Positions 35,010 to 47,222 of a DNA stretch of 64,000 nucleotides are shown here, in pieces. Source of the stretch: Hordeum vulgare subsp. vulgare (lineage: Eukaryota; Streptophyta; Magnoliopsida; Poales; Poaceae). Below the pieces are notes generated by a model that worked only from the letters and a program-made list of their open reading frames with translations, had not been told where the DNA came from and did no database searches. The first letter of the stretch is position 1. Every line of letters begins with the position of its first letter. The DNA lies in the NCBI RefSeq assembly GCF_904849725.1, contig NC_058523.1:169552689-169616688 (forward strand), given 5' to 3'. Both the position numbers and the translations under genes were made by a program.

Positions 35010-35877
35010 CTACCTATGACGTATTTTGTATGAGGGGGAGTAATAGATTCTGACCATATGTCTATGTCTCATAACTCTGCTGCAAGTGTGCAGGAAATTG
35101 GTGAAAATTCCTTTAATTTTATGCAGCGAAAAGACACAACAACAGAAAATGGTGCACAGGATCCAAGCTTCAATCCGGGAGTTGATTCTAGCGGCTGCTT
35201 TTCCTCGGGATCTCGAAAATGTTGTCGCATCGAGTGCATCTCCTTCAGGATCCTCCCTAGCGCGAGGCGAGCTAGCTGGTTTATCCCCTGATGAATCCTC
35301 GCGGAGGACCGAGGTGCCAGGCCACCCGCACGTGAGGCCGATCAGTCTACCACTCCATCTGATCCATGTGACCTTGATGTGACTCTACACTCGGGCGGTA
35401 GTGCGCCCTCACTCGATCGCTCGCCTCCCGCCTCCCAAGAACTGCCATATGGTAGTTCTGGACAGGTTCTCTGCTCACTGGCTTCTGATTCGCTGCATGA
35501 GAATGCTGATGAATCTTCTATGGCTGGCGGATCAGCTGCTTCATCCGATTCAAATCGGCTGCAAAAATAGCTTGCTCGACCACATCCACCCCCTCCTGCA
35601 TGCCTACATACCAGGTCACAATGTGGTATTGGAAAACCTAGCATTTATAAAGATGGATGTGTTCATTGGGAATATTTTTGTACCATAGGTCAACAACAAA
35701 AATTGGGCGAGACAGGGGGCATGGTCTTAAGCTTGGTAAGTCACACTCAATGTTAGTAAGTGCCTTATCAGATGCAGACTGAGCAGGATGTCCGGACGAT
35801 ACGAGATCAATAGGTGGATTTGCAGTGTTTTTGGGGAGTATCTTAGCTTCGTGGAGTGCTCGCAAGCAAGCTAATGT
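35010..35877 (+). mobile_element. Copia linker region, copy B
   Basis: Continues the Copia fragment 20737-21762 after the solo LTR. It matches copy A from about 4930 to 5823. The frames (35058-35291, 35379-35570) are Ser/Pro-rich linker (GAQDPSFNPGVDSSG, SSASPSG) with frame breaks, and no reverse transcriptase domain follows because CACTA enters at 35878. Confidence 0.7.
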
Positions 35878-36369
35878 CAGTAGTAGAAAATATAGCTTTC
35901 ATCCTAGGCCCGATCGAGCATTAGTCGCGGTCGCTTTATGAACCAGGACTAATGCTAGCATTATTCCCTGTTCGAACGGCTAGGAGAGGATGGGAGACAC
36001 TACCATCTTTAGTATCGGTTGGTGTCACCAACCTGGACTAAAGGGGCTGTGGCGGGAGCGACACCCTTTCGTCCCGGTTGGTGTTGCCAACCGGGATAAA
36101 ATGTTCGTCTTTAGTCCCGGTTTTAGGCACCAACCGGAACTAAAAATTTGCCTACATATATCCCCACCACGTTCCGGTTACTTTTGTATTTTAGTTACTT
36201 GTATATTATTGGTTGTTATTATATAGTGCCATGGTTTTGATATCCGCCCCCGTTAGCTCTCGTCCGGTCTATGATTCAGATGTGTTATATTACCTTTTAT
36301 AACTACTAGTTTCATTTCGTGTTTATGACAATTATGGTGACCAAGTTGACATAGATATTTTTTATCTAG

Positions 36370-36624
36370 GAGGTATGTGAACTAGAAATTGCAACTGACC
36401 CTCTTTTCGAGAGGTTAAATTTAGTTAAAAAAGAAAACAATGTTTTAAAAGAAAAAATGAAAAGAATTGAAGAAGAGAAGATGGAATTGGAGTTGTATGT
36501 TGCCGATGTCGTCGATAATCACAACATCAAGATAGATGCGATGCGTTTGAAGATTAGAAAGATTAGAAAATATGCCATTAATAAAGAGCCTTGGTATTAT
36601 TATGCGGTTGGATCAATTATTTAG
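36370..36624 (+). CDS. CACTA coiled-coil ORF exon, copy B
   Basis: Open frame of 84 codons plus stop (36622-36624), starting right after the acceptor-like 'ttttttatctag'. Sequence features: LFERLNLVKKENNVLKEK, RIEEEKMELELYVADV, DAMRLKIRKIRKYAINKE, ending YYYAVGSII. The heptad-like spacing suggests a coiled coil followed by a short hydrophobic end. No ATG precedes it in frame, so an upstream exon must supply the start. The copy A equivalent has a nonsense codon. It lies between subterminal repeats and transposase, the place where CACTA elements encode accessory proteins. Function not known. Confidence 0.5.
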   Translation, partial: EVCELEIATDPLFERLNLVKKENNVLKEKMKRIEEEKMELELYVADVVDNHNIKIDAMRLKIRKIRKYAINKEPWYYYAVGSII

Positions 36625-36808
36625 TTGCTATTCTGATCACATTTGTTGTTGCACTTAAATGTTTTACATACTTGTATGTTAGTTTGATCAATTATGTGTG
36701 AACTCTATGTATTTATTTTTGCAGTAATAACATTTGATGACTACTATACTTTGGTTCTAATGTGATGATGAACTTGTATTAATTTGGTCATTTCTATATT
36801 CATGATGT

Positions 36809-38320
36809 TCTGTAATGCTTTTTGATATACTTTATTACATAATGCAAATGAACCGACAATGCATGTATGGTGATCCACGCACTTCCGAGTACATCACGGT
36901 CCTACATAATTTTATCTGTGTGGCTGAGGCAAATAGTCACAATGGTTTTATGTATTGTCCATGTGTTGTGTGTGAGAATACGAAGGATTATTCTTCCTCG
37001 AAAACCCTTCACTTCCACTAGTTTAGGTCAGGTTTCATGCCCCACTGTAATTGTTGGACCAAGCATGAAGAAAGAGGGGTTATGATGCAAGACAATGAAG
37101 AAGAAGAGGATGATGACAACTATCCTATGTCCCCTGAATACGGTGATACTTCAATGGGGGAAGCTGAAGATCAAGAGGCACCAGATGCGCCCGCTAATGA
37201 TGATGTTCGCTATGTCAATGTTGATGCACACAGAGAATGCGATAGTGAAAGGGATAAGTTGAAGTTCGATTGCATGTTAGAGGATCCCAAAAAGGGGTTG
37301 TACCCAAATTGCGAAGATGGCAATAGAAAGCTTGGTACCACACTCGAATTGCTGCAATGGAAGGAAGGGAATGGTGTATATCACAAGGGACTTTAGAAGC
37401 TACTGAAAATAATGAAGAAGAAGCTTCCAAAGGATAACGAATTTCCTGACAGTACATACGAAGCAAAGAAGGTTCTCTTCCCTCTAGGATTAGAGGTGCA
37501 AAATATAAATGCATGCCCTAATGACTACACCCTCCATCGCGGTGTGGAGCACAAGAATTTGAATGCATTCCTGTTATGTGGTGCATTGCAGTATAACATC
37601 ACACGAGATGATCGTGGTGATGTTGAGGGCCAGCGCCCTAGGAAGAGTCTTCCTGCCAAGGTGATGTGATATGCTCCTATAATACCATGGTTAAAATGTC
37701 TTTTTAGAAACAAAGAGCATGCCAAGTTGTTGCGATGGCACAAAGAAGACCATAAGAAAGACGAGATGTTGAGAGTACCCACTTATGGGTCGCGGTGGAG
37801 AAAAATCGAGAGAAAGTGGTTGAAGTTTGTAGATGACACAAGGAACTTATGGTTTGGTTTAAGTGCAGATAGCATTAATCTTTTTGGGGAAAAGAGCAGC
37901 AATCATCGCACCTCGCCAATGACTCTGTGTATCTATAACCTTCCTCCTTGGTTGTGCATGAAGCTGTAGTTCATTATGATGCCAGTGCTCATCCAAGGCC
38001 CTAAGCAACTCGACAACGACTTGATGTGTACCAAAGGCCATTAGTTGAAGAACTTTTATAGCTATCAGATATCAAAGGTGTACGTGTGTGGGATGAGTAC
38101 AAATAACAGGAATTTGACCCATGAGCATTGTTGTTTGTAACCATCAGCGATTAGCCTGCTCTTAGTAACCTTTCAGGACAGACAAACAAGGGATACAGTG
38201 CACGCACACACTATTTAGATGAGACTAAAAGTATATATTTGGACAAATGTAAGAAGAATATGTACCTGGGACATTGCTGATTTCTTCCAAGGACGCATCC
38301 CTTAAGAAAGAAAGGCAAGC
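36809..38320 (+). pseudogene. CACTA transposase, N-terminal part, copy B
   Basis: Same organisation as copy A: MYGDPRTSEYITVLHNF and YCPCVVCENTKDYSS (Cys/His segment), an acidic EEEEDDDNYPM spacer, CPNDYTLHRGVEHKNLNAF, RNKEHAKLLRWHKED, DDTRNLWFGLS, then the segment missing in copy A (SSNHRTSPMTLCIYNLPPWLC). Stops at about 37020, 37394 and 37667 and frame changes break it. The downstream catalytic half is absent because of the Copia LTR at 38325. Confidence 0.82.
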
Positions 38321-38324
38321 ATTT

Positions 38325-39819
38325 TGAAAGTGCCTTATATTGACTTGAGGGGGGGTGAATAGGCGATTTTTATGAATTCTTCACTGTGGAAATTCCTTGT
38401 GAGGAAATTCTTCAGTCAGGAATCGCGTGCAATGGAATAAGTACTCAGGCAAGTGTGCAACACAACAAATGCATAGTCTTCAGACTAAAATGGAGCATTC
38501 GGTTTGCACAAGTAGCGTGTTCAGGATATGCAGGTGAAGAACAAGTGAAGTGAAGAATTTTGGGTGAGGAAATTGTGAAAGTCTTAAATCAAATTCTTCA
38601 AGTACTAACGATCAATTTCATCAACATACAACTTTGTAAATGAAAGGGTTGAGGAAATAGAACTAGATGCTCGATGAAGAAAATAGTTTGATGACCCAGT
38701 TCCAACTTCTGTGACAGTCGTACGTATGGTTTGGAGCGGCCTGTTATTTAAACCAAAGGACACATAGTCCTAGGGCACACAGTCCTTACCGTATTATCCT
38801 TGAGTAAGGACAAACAGTCCTCGGCCAACACTCATGGTAAATCTTCAGGGCAGACTTCCGAACCCTCACAAACTCGGTCACCCGACAATCCACAATTTAT
38901 TGCTAGATGCTTTAGACCATGAAGCCTAACCGTGTGGAGGATGCACAATCCTTAAAGGTAATAAGCGTCAGTTCCACATAGGAACAATCTCTTCAGTGAT
39001 CCTCAATCACTTTGGGGTTTTGGGTTTTTGTTTGGGTGTTTGGGGTTTTTCCTCACTGATGAATTTCTCTCAAAGTCTTCAAGGAATGGGTTGCTCTCAA
39101 ATGAAAAGTGTCAGTTTCCCTCACGGAGCAGACTACCAACTAGTGGTTATGGGGGGCGGCTATTTATAGCCAGGAGCAACCCAACATGATTTTACATAAA
39201 TGCCCCAATGATATGACCATTATGTTGATAAGGTTAGGGACACCCGGCGTGCGGCGCAGCAACGATCAGAACGTTTCAACTGTGAAAGTACTCATGTCAC
39301 TTGTGTTCCTCACTGGTATGTAATTCGCACTGGCGAAAACCTAACTTCTCAGTTAGGGCAAATTCCTAAGAGACCAGAAGATCTTCGTCTCAGTCACTCA
39401 AGAATTTGACTAAACTGTAAAAGATTTCTAAAGGCTTCACTCGAAGGATTTGTATGTATAGGATTTGAGATGGGCATCACTTGGAAACTTTTCCTTAGTT
39501 TTACCTCGACCCCCTTGAACAGTACGGTGATCCTATGACACAAAATACAGGAAATGAAACTATGAAAACAAAAGTCTTCACACTTCAAAGTCCGCGCATC
39601 ATTTTCTTCATGGACAAACCAATATCCTCACTTTCAAAGTCTTTGAGGAAATACCAAAGTGTTCATGTGAAGATATACATTTTTGGGGTCGATATTCTTC
39701 GAATAACTCAAACTCCTCAATGACTTATAGAGCATATGTACACTCACAAACACATCGGTCTCTTAACCTATAAGTCTTCAATACACAAAAATCACTAAGG
39801 GGAACTAGATGCACTTACG
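38325..39819 (-). repeat. 3' LTR of Maximus-like Copia, copy B
   Basis: 1495 bp. Minus strand from CGTAAGTGCATCTAG (39819) to GGCACTTTCA (38325). Inserted in the CACTA transposase. The polypurine tract that precedes it in copy A is deleted here. Confidence 0.78.
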
Positions 39820-40402
39820 AATAGGTTAAGTTTTCAACTGGGATAATAATATGAAGTGTAAGTATAGTGTTTGAGGAATTTGATTGCAAGATAAAGAGAA
39901 ACTCCCCTACAGATGTGCATATTTGAGGAATTTGCTTTGGACTAGAAATGCACATTGAGGATTTATACCATGGAGATCTCCCACTATATCTTGTAATCCA
40001 TGTAGGCATTTGACATATCATGAGGAAATTGAAATGCATGATGGAAAGTGGAGTGCGATGAATTTTTCAGCATGCGTGCATTAATCAACATGAGGAATAA
40101 TCATGCGAGGAAAAACGGTTCAAAAGTGTGAGGCCACCATCGGGCATACGTATACAACTCATACAACCAAACACTTCAGAAGAACAAGAGTTGCAACTTA
40201 AAAATATATTTCAAAGTCCCATAAAGTAGACTCGCTTGAAGACTAACTCAGATTTCTCCCCCTTTGTCATCAAGTGACGAAAAGGGACGAAACTAAGGAC
40301 TAACACCCCTAAAGAATATCAGCTTGTTGGTGGAGTAGCAGTGCCAGTGTTGTTGGGGTCGTTCGTCGCAGTTGTATCGTCAAGATCTTCAGCTTCATTA
40401 GT
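39820..40402 (-). other. Maximus-like 3' untranslated region, copy B
   Basis: Matches 17655-18238 of copy A. Holds the second purine track GACAAAGGGGGAGAAA (about 40251-40268, minus strand). No gene. The stretch equivalent to 17627-17655, with the proper polypurine tract, is missing. Confidence 0.6.
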
Positions 40403-41862
40403 TGTGCTGAAAGCACATATGCCCCCTTGGTGGTTTTGATAATTCATGACAATATACATTGTCTCTTGGACTAACACTTTTACCTAGTGTATTTTGGGAA
40501 TAATTCATGGAGAGCATTCGATAAAAGGATTATGTGGAGATGCCCCTTGATGCAAGAAAGGAATAAGATTGGCCCGGGCTTCAAGCTAGAAGACTCTTCA
40601 TTTTATATTTGTGAGAGATCACTTTTGAGTCCATAGGAAAGCCAATACTATTAAAAGGGGGTGAGGTATTAAAATGAACTGGTTGCTCAAGTGCTCAGAG
40701 ATAGCCACAAAAAATACTCAGTCATTTTCCCACATATCCATTCTATCCAACTCCTCATACATAAAATCAGTGCCACAAACTCTAGCCAAAGACACCATAT
40801 CGGTGTAACCGAAACCATGTCGGTGCTACCGAGTTTAGGTGACCAATTTTCTGTTGCCTCGGTACACAAAATCAGAATTTTTGAGTTTGGGTATCGGTGT
40901 CACCGAGTTGTCTCATCTAACCATTAGCCAACTTTTCGGTGCCACCGAGTCTTGTATATCGATTCCACCGAGATTCAAAAGTTGTTACCTTCAGTGCAAT
41001 TAGGTACCACCGAGTTGATGAATTTGGTGTCATCGAGTTGGTCACTTTAGGTGTAACGGTTGGATTTTGGGGGCTGCCTATATATACCCCTCCACCATCT
41101 CTCATCCGAGGGAGAAGCACTCAAAACAAACACTTCATTGCCACATCCATTTTTATAAGAGAGAACCACCTACTCATGTGTTGAGATCAATGTATTCCAA
41201 TCCAATCATTTGAAACTTGATCTCTAGCCTCCCCAAGTTGCTTTCCACCAAATCAATCTCTCCTACCCATGCCTATTCTATGAGAGAGTGATAGTGTGTT
41301 GAGGAGACTATCTTTAGAAGCACAAGCGCAAGGAGTTCATCATTCTACCACATCCATTACGTTTTGGAGGGTGGTGCCTCCTAGATTGGTTAGGTGTCAC
41401 TTGGGAACCTGCTACTTCGTGTTGTCGAGTTGAACCAATATGTTTGTAAGGGCAAGGAGATCGCTTACTTTGTGAAGATCTACCGTGTGTGAGGCTAGTC
41501 CTTCGTGAGCATAAGCGGTGGTGCAATAGACAAGTCCGCTTCTTCGTGGGCCCCTTATGGGTGGAGCCCTCCATGCACTCTCGTAGCCTTTACCCTCCGT
41601 GGATTGAAGTCTCCACTAACATGGACATACGAAGCGCCACCTATCGGAACCATGCCAAAAATAGTTGTGTCAACCTTTTTCTGTTTTATCTCCTAAACTC
41701 TACATGTGCAAATTCTTTACTTTTCCGCTGCCATATATGTTGACTAGCATGTGTAGGGTGTACTAGATTTGTTAGAATTGCTAAAATCTGCCAACCATAA
41801 AATTGGGAAAAGGCTAGTATTTTAATCTTGTCAAGTAGTCTATTCACCCCCCTCTAGACACA
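40403..41862 (+). mobile_element. Solo LTR with CGGTG..ACCGAG motifs, copy B
   Basis: Same ends as copy A (TGTGCTGAAAGCAC to 'ctctagacaca'). 1460 bp, shorter than copy A because it lacks the 85-bp duplication and has small deletions. Opposite in orientation to the host Copia. Confidence 0.65.
40801..41086 (+). promoter_or_regulatory. Array of seven CGGTG-N3-ACCGAG-like palindromes upstream of a TATA box
   Basis: Motifs at 40801-40813, 40821-40833, 40895-40907, 40937-40949, 40960-40972, 41002-41014 and 41025-41037, some degenerate (consensus CGGTGYCACCGAG). They end about 40 bp before TATATATA (41079-41086). The position is that of LTR enhancer elements. The array is also present in copy A, more decayed. 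Confidence 0.5.
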
Positions 41863-43396
41863 CCTTCTATCGATCCCTGATGTGCGCGATGAAGAATATG
41901 AACTGGACAACAAGTGAGGAAGTACTTTCTTAAATTTCTTCTTGGGCGGCCAAGACCAATTAAAATCTTGCTGGAACTCTATTTCAGCGAGTTCCTCTTC
42001 TTTCTTGAGGTGGGACGGAATGGCCCATGTGCAGTCGAAGATCTCATGAAGATAATGATGATTTTTCTTCACAACATTCTACGTTGCATTTAGATCAGGC
42101 ACAATGGCTCCAAACTGACGCTCTACCCACTTGTGGTTGCGATCAACCTTTTGATGGAGACTAAGCAAGAGCTCATGGTTAGTCATCATGCATGGGGCAG
42201 ACTCGCGAGTGGCTTTAGATCTTGCAGCCGAGTCTTGAGATGAAGTGTCATCATTTGTGGAATAGGATGCAACTTTGATCAATTGGCCATCAAGGGGCCG
42301 AGATCCCTCATCAATCACATATTTTCCTTTGTCTTCAATCAGCTCGAAGGATTTCTTGACGACTTCTAGTGGAGGCAAGTAGCTGGGGTGATTCTAAAAG
42401 TCTTCCTTGTAAGGAATTGAGGATCTCGCCGTGATGAATTTCGTAATCCACGATGCATAAGGCTTCATATCAAAAGGTGATAGATCATTGTTTGCCAAAG
42501 TCCTCATGAAGAAATCGTGAATATTTATTGGAATCTCATGGATGATATTGAATAGAAAATTCTTCATGATTCCCGCAACTTCTTCTTCTTCACAGTTATG
42601 GCCCTTGATTGGACTGAGGGTTTTGGTCAAAATGAGGTATAGTGTCCTGGGCACATAGAGTAGTTCCTTGACGAGGAATGTGGTTCTTGGCGGATTTCGA
42701 GGAGCCAATGGCTTCATCGGTACTTGCATCATGTGATTGGCTAGTTCAATTTCATCATAGATGCATCTAGCTCCTTCCGAGGGAATTGGAACTTGGACTG
42801 CATGAAGTAATTCCAAGGCAGGAGATTTGTAATGAGTGTCTTCAGTTATCCAGTCCAGAACCCAAGTGTTGACATCTGATGCTTCACCTTAGATATGCAA
42901 GGTAGCATAAAATTGAAGAATGGTTTCCTCATTCGAGTTGCAGATGTCCATGCAGAATGGCAGTAGTCCATCTTCAAAAAGAATGCGGAGGACTGGATCA
43001 AACCAAGGAATGTTCTCCATATCTGCGTGAGGAATTTGCTGATGGTGAAAAATTATGTTCTTGTTAAAGAGTACAACACCATAGTAGTTCAGCCGAGTAG
43101 TTGTCCAGAATCTCTTGCACCTTATCCTTGGGGATTGAAATGGATTTGTGCCGATGAAACAATGATGTTCATCGAGGAATCTCTCCTTCTAAAATTTTGG
43201 CCTTTTTGTATGGCTGAAGAGTCTTGGGTTGAAAGATTTGGCTTGAATCGGCCCACAAGTCTTCGAAGATCTTCAGTGTGAGGAATGTCAGCCACGACCA
43301 CTTCAGACTGAGGATTATCAACATGAGGTTCACAGGTACTGTCCTCACTTTGAGGAGGGGCATTTTCTTCACCCACACTTTTGTCAGTGCGAGGAA
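41863..43396 (-). pseudogene. Maximus-like extra ORF, C-terminal half, copy B
   Basis: Minus-strand frames 43376-43122, 42816-42394, 42378-42079 and 42072-41854 follow one another with stops between. Features: an acidic Ser/Glu-rich start, a conserved globular-looking block (EGARCIYDEIELANHMMQVP, then FLVKELLYVPRTLYLILT), and a helical C-terminus (HQKVDRNHKWVERQFGAIV, LKKEEELAEIEFQQDF). No envelope-like transmembrane segment or signal peptide is seen, so 'env-like' is not supported here. It joins the part at 48748-50981 across a large insertion. Function unknown. Confidence 0.55.
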
Positions 43397-46300
43397 TATG
43401 TTGTAACGACTAAGATGCAGTCCTTTCCGATTTGGGGATCGTGGCCCCTTATTGGAAAGAAGCGCATCTAAGCGTTTTGCAAACATGGTAACATAGCACA
43501 TACATAAACAATAGAGGAATGACAATAAGGGATTCAACTGTCATCTCATAAATATATCAGAGTTACATCACGCATCCAAACAAGGTAGTTCCGCTACGGA
43601 CTACAAAACAAGGGAAATGACTATGCTACCCTGCATGCTTGCCCACGATCACGACCATGCCTCAGTCTTCTGGATAGTTCACGTACAGGCGGTCGCTCTC
43701 CTCATCGTATTGCCACGCCAGCTGCGTCCCGTCGGTATCACCTGTCTCGGGGGTACCTGAACCTGTTGGTGTTGTGAAGGAATCTGTGAGCCACGGGGAC
43801 TCAACAATCTATGACCTCGGTACCAGAACTAGACAAGTTATTAGGTTGGAAGATGGAGTGTTTAGGTTGCAGCATCCTAAGCTTTATATGGTGGCTAACT
43901 TACATAGAACATGAATTGAAGGTGGTCTATTCTAGCGGTCGATAATAGATGATCACTAAGTGATCATGAACACCTACCTACGTCAATCATAACCCCACCA
44001 TGTTCCCGATCGAAGAGAGATCTTCGAAGGGGACAGTCATGGTTACACACACAGTTGGCAATTTTATTATCTTATGTTTAATTTATCTATTACCGGATGT
44101 TAACAAAATATTCCAAGTTGCGACATAACCGTGGGAATGGCTTTCCGAAAGATTAAACCCTACAGGGGTGCTCCAACTAGTCCATCACAAATGTACACGT
44201 GCCGCAAAGTAATCCTCTATCACGAATCTCGTGATCTCGTCGGTTCCTTAGAGGAAAACCTCAACTCTGGGGAGAACCAAAGCTCCACCGGGATTCCTAT
44301 ACGCAAGATATATCGCTAAGGTAAGACAAGACTAGCAGGACCTCCCGACGTGTCGATGACCCTGATAAGAGCCACGTATCTCAGTCTCAGGACATGCCGG
44401 ATGAGCGATGGTTACCACGCCAAAACACCGAGTTGCCCCGGGGAGCGTAAGAAGCTGCTCTGGTTTGGACCAACACTCATGAGGAGCACTCGCCCGGGTT
44501 GTTGATTAAATTCCTCGGGGTAGCTATTCCCTATGAAGATTATTATTAAGTGATTAGCAAATTAACACCAATGTTGGGTCCTGCCAGACAAGTCTTAACA
44601 CTACGCGATTTATCGAGGGGTCCCCATAACAACCCCGAACGTGTTAGGAGCGATCAAAATGGAATCAAACACCGGTAGCCGGTAACTATGGTGGCAATAA
44701 CGGAATAAAACACCCGGCAAAAGGCTAGGCCTTTCGTTATTTACCAAGTATATAGGTGCATTAATTAAATAACCGATTTAGCATAATGATATCAACCTCA
44801 TGTTCTCACATGAGATAATTGACCTGCAACTAGCAAGGCTAACATTAGTAGCTGAGCAAAGCCTACTTAGCCATACAAGATTTGCTAGGAAGGGATAGTT
44901 TTTGGGTTTCATGGCAATTCAGGAGGCAATTATTTCAGTGATCGGCAGCGATCATATGACAAGGAAATGTAATCTAGCATAACAAGTCTAGAGATGGAAT
45001 CAAGGTCATATCATCTTGCCTGTGATATTCTCATCTTGGAACTGCTCTTGTTCGTCCTGCACGTACTCTCCCGAATCCACGTACTCGTTCTCCACTCCCA
45101 ATGCTACCCAACATAAAAATAGCATCCAATGAACAACAACACCTCAAGATGCAACAAGCACATGATGCATGAGATGAATATGAGCATGCATCACTATTCT
45201 ACTCACTTGCACAAGCATGAGAAGTAAATACATGTTCCTGGACAGAACTGCATCCTAAGCTATCTTTACATGCATGACATTGACATGATCAGATGCGTCA
45301 TGTGAAAACGATGCAAAAACATATAAAGAACATAACAAACGGAGCTATGGATCAACGGGAAACAACGAAACAAGATATGAAGTGCTACGTGTCAAATTCA
45401 TCACAACACACTCCAATGGCACAACTCTGGTATTTCCAGGTTGCCAAGACATAAACAAACCAACATGGATGGGGTGGTGCAAATAATATCACCACACCAT
45501 CATCTATGCACTCACAAACATCAAAAAACCAAAACTACACAATCTGCCATAAATAGCATCATAACACATTGTGAGCTACATGCAAAGCACCTACAGCCAC
45601 CCAAACATGCCAAATAAGATATGTGGCAGTAGCTATCCAAGAGTACTACAAGCACAAGAAAAAATATCGCACAAAGGAGTTACACACAGAAAGTTACACA
45701 GCTGCAAACTTGCCCAAAAATATCAGATTTCAGGGACTTGGTGAAAATTCCAGATTCTCACTATCTGTTTATGTTCTGAAGCATTTTGACAGCACCCAAA
45801 ACAATATCTAGAGGACTCCAAATGGAATGAATGTTTACAGGGAGCTAGACAAACACATAAGCTTAAACTTTCCAGTTGAAAGCTAAGGCTGAATCACAAC
45901 ACATTTACCTGCACAAGCTCATCACCAGGAGAAGAAAATATAAACAGATTCTCAGACTTAGTGAAAATCTCAGATTTCACTAACCTGGAATTTCAGCCAC
46001 ATGTCTCCTTTGAATGGGCATAACTTGCACCTATGGATTCCTCAACATGAAATGAAACCAACATGTGGTAGAGGGGGTCACCCTTAACTACCACAACCAA
46101 GAATCAAACCCTTGGGCACACCACACCTCATGGAACCAAGCTCTAAACATAGAACAAATCTGAAATATGTCATTTCCATAAAGTGTTCCAATGGAAAAAC
46201 AGATCTCACCAATGGATTCCTAGGATGATTCTACCCCAAAATCATATGTAATACCTATGCACTTGCTTGGAACAAAAGGGCAGAAACTAGAAAAGAAAAA

Positions 46301-46589
46301 CTACATAGAATCATATCTAGTGAATAGTGCATCATCACGTGTGCTATTCACTAGAACACCTCCTACACAAGCACTTGCACATGACCACAACATCAATGGG
46401 GTACATGAGGGGTAGACCTCATGTCCATGTGCCTTGGCACACCACCACACCATCACATGAGACAAGCACAACATAAATAAAACACCTACTTAACTAAATA
46501 GATGTCACTACTCACATATCTCACATAAATACTTCTACACTACACATGTTATCTTGCAGATGTGCTCCCCAAGTCATATCTTGCCATGA

Positions 46590-46860
46590 CATGGGTGAGA
46601 CACACACACATGATCACACACATACCCACATACACACACACTAGTTAGGACACACACACACACATGATATGTGGTGAGGGGGGAACCCATCCACACACAT
46701 ACACATACTTGCACAAGGTCACCACCATGAAGATGACCAGCAACCCACATAAGCTCTAGCCTAGCAAGACACACAAGTAATACACACACACTTGCATGCA
46801 ACACCTCACCTACACACACCACACCACCTACACATGCACATAAACCTACAAGCTATCAAG
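46590..46860. repeat. CA-rich microsatellite tract
   Basis: Interrupted runs of 'acacac' with 'catacacacaca' units through the stretch. The minus-strand frame 46822-46574 (Val/Cys-rich) is simply its translation. Confidence 0.85.
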
Positions 46861-46999
46861 ACACTCAACACATGTTGTTAAGGCATGAATAAATGCCACT
46901 TAATCACCCTAGTAGCTACAACAAACATACACACATGCTTATGCAAGCAAGAAGTAAAACAAAAGAAAAGAACAAACAAAATAAATAAAAGGTATGGGT

Positions 47000-47222
47000 G
47001 AGGGTTCGAACCCTGCACCTCTGGAGTCACAATACTGTAACACACCACTGCACTATGCACCAGGCTCTCGACAGAGAAGGAACTAAGCAGGGTATCTACT
47101 CTACTTCTACTGCTAGCACCACTGTGCCGAAACAATTGCAAAAAGGGGGGTCGAGGGGGAATCGAACCGACGACCTGGGTACAACACACCCCACTGCTGC
47201 GCCACTATGCTACGCCTCGGTT
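47000..47222 (-). other. Pair of tRNA-like modules with A and B boxes
   Basis: On the minus strand the first module (47222-47155) has an A-box-like TAGCATAGTGGCGC and a B-box-like GGTTCGATTCC. The second (47070-47000) has GGTGCATAGTGCAGTGG and GGTTCGAACCC. Box spacing is tRNA-like, but arms do not fold into a full tRNA by eye and no anticodon arm is clear. They may be a dimeric tRNA-derived SINE or RNA polymerase III promoter units captured in the LTR. Confidence 0.45.

Larger units (their letters stand above)
35878..38324 (+). mobile_element. CACTA (En/Spm) DNA transposon, 5' part, copy B
   Basis: TIR CAGTAGTAGAAAA at 35878, subterminal 'TTTAGTCCCGGTT' palindromes (about 35925-36150), coiled-coil exon and transposase. 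It is longer than copy A because it keeps about 200 bp of transposase (37866-38065) lost there. Cut at 38325 by the Maximus-like LTR. Confidence 0.82.
20737..42421. repeat. Copy B of the tandemly duplicated nested-TE block
   Basis: Same order and orientation as copy A: Copia integrase and linker (20737-21762 and 35010-35877), CACTA (35878-38324), Maximus-like LTR (38325-39819), solo LTR (40403-41862) and extra-ORF end. Private insertions are the Stowaway MITE (21632-21755) and the solo LTR 21763-35009, which carries the chromovirus. Without these the copy is about 8.3 kb. By eye the two copies are roughly 95% identical in the best stretches; this was not computed. Confidence 0.85.

Noticed and set aside
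40801..41037. CRISPR-like array
   Set aside because: The units are short palindromes with uneven spacing in a plant LTR; no CRISPR is expected here.
4322..42421. Assembly artefact explaining the two block copies
   Set aside because: The copies differ by substitutions, indels and private insertions with target duplications, which an assembly duplication would not produce.
46574..46822. Val/Cys-rich minus-strand ORF
   Set aside because: Translation of a CA microsatellite.
47155..47222. Possible functional tRNA gene
   Set aside because: A and B boxes are present but no complete acceptor, anticodon and D arms could be folded by eye.
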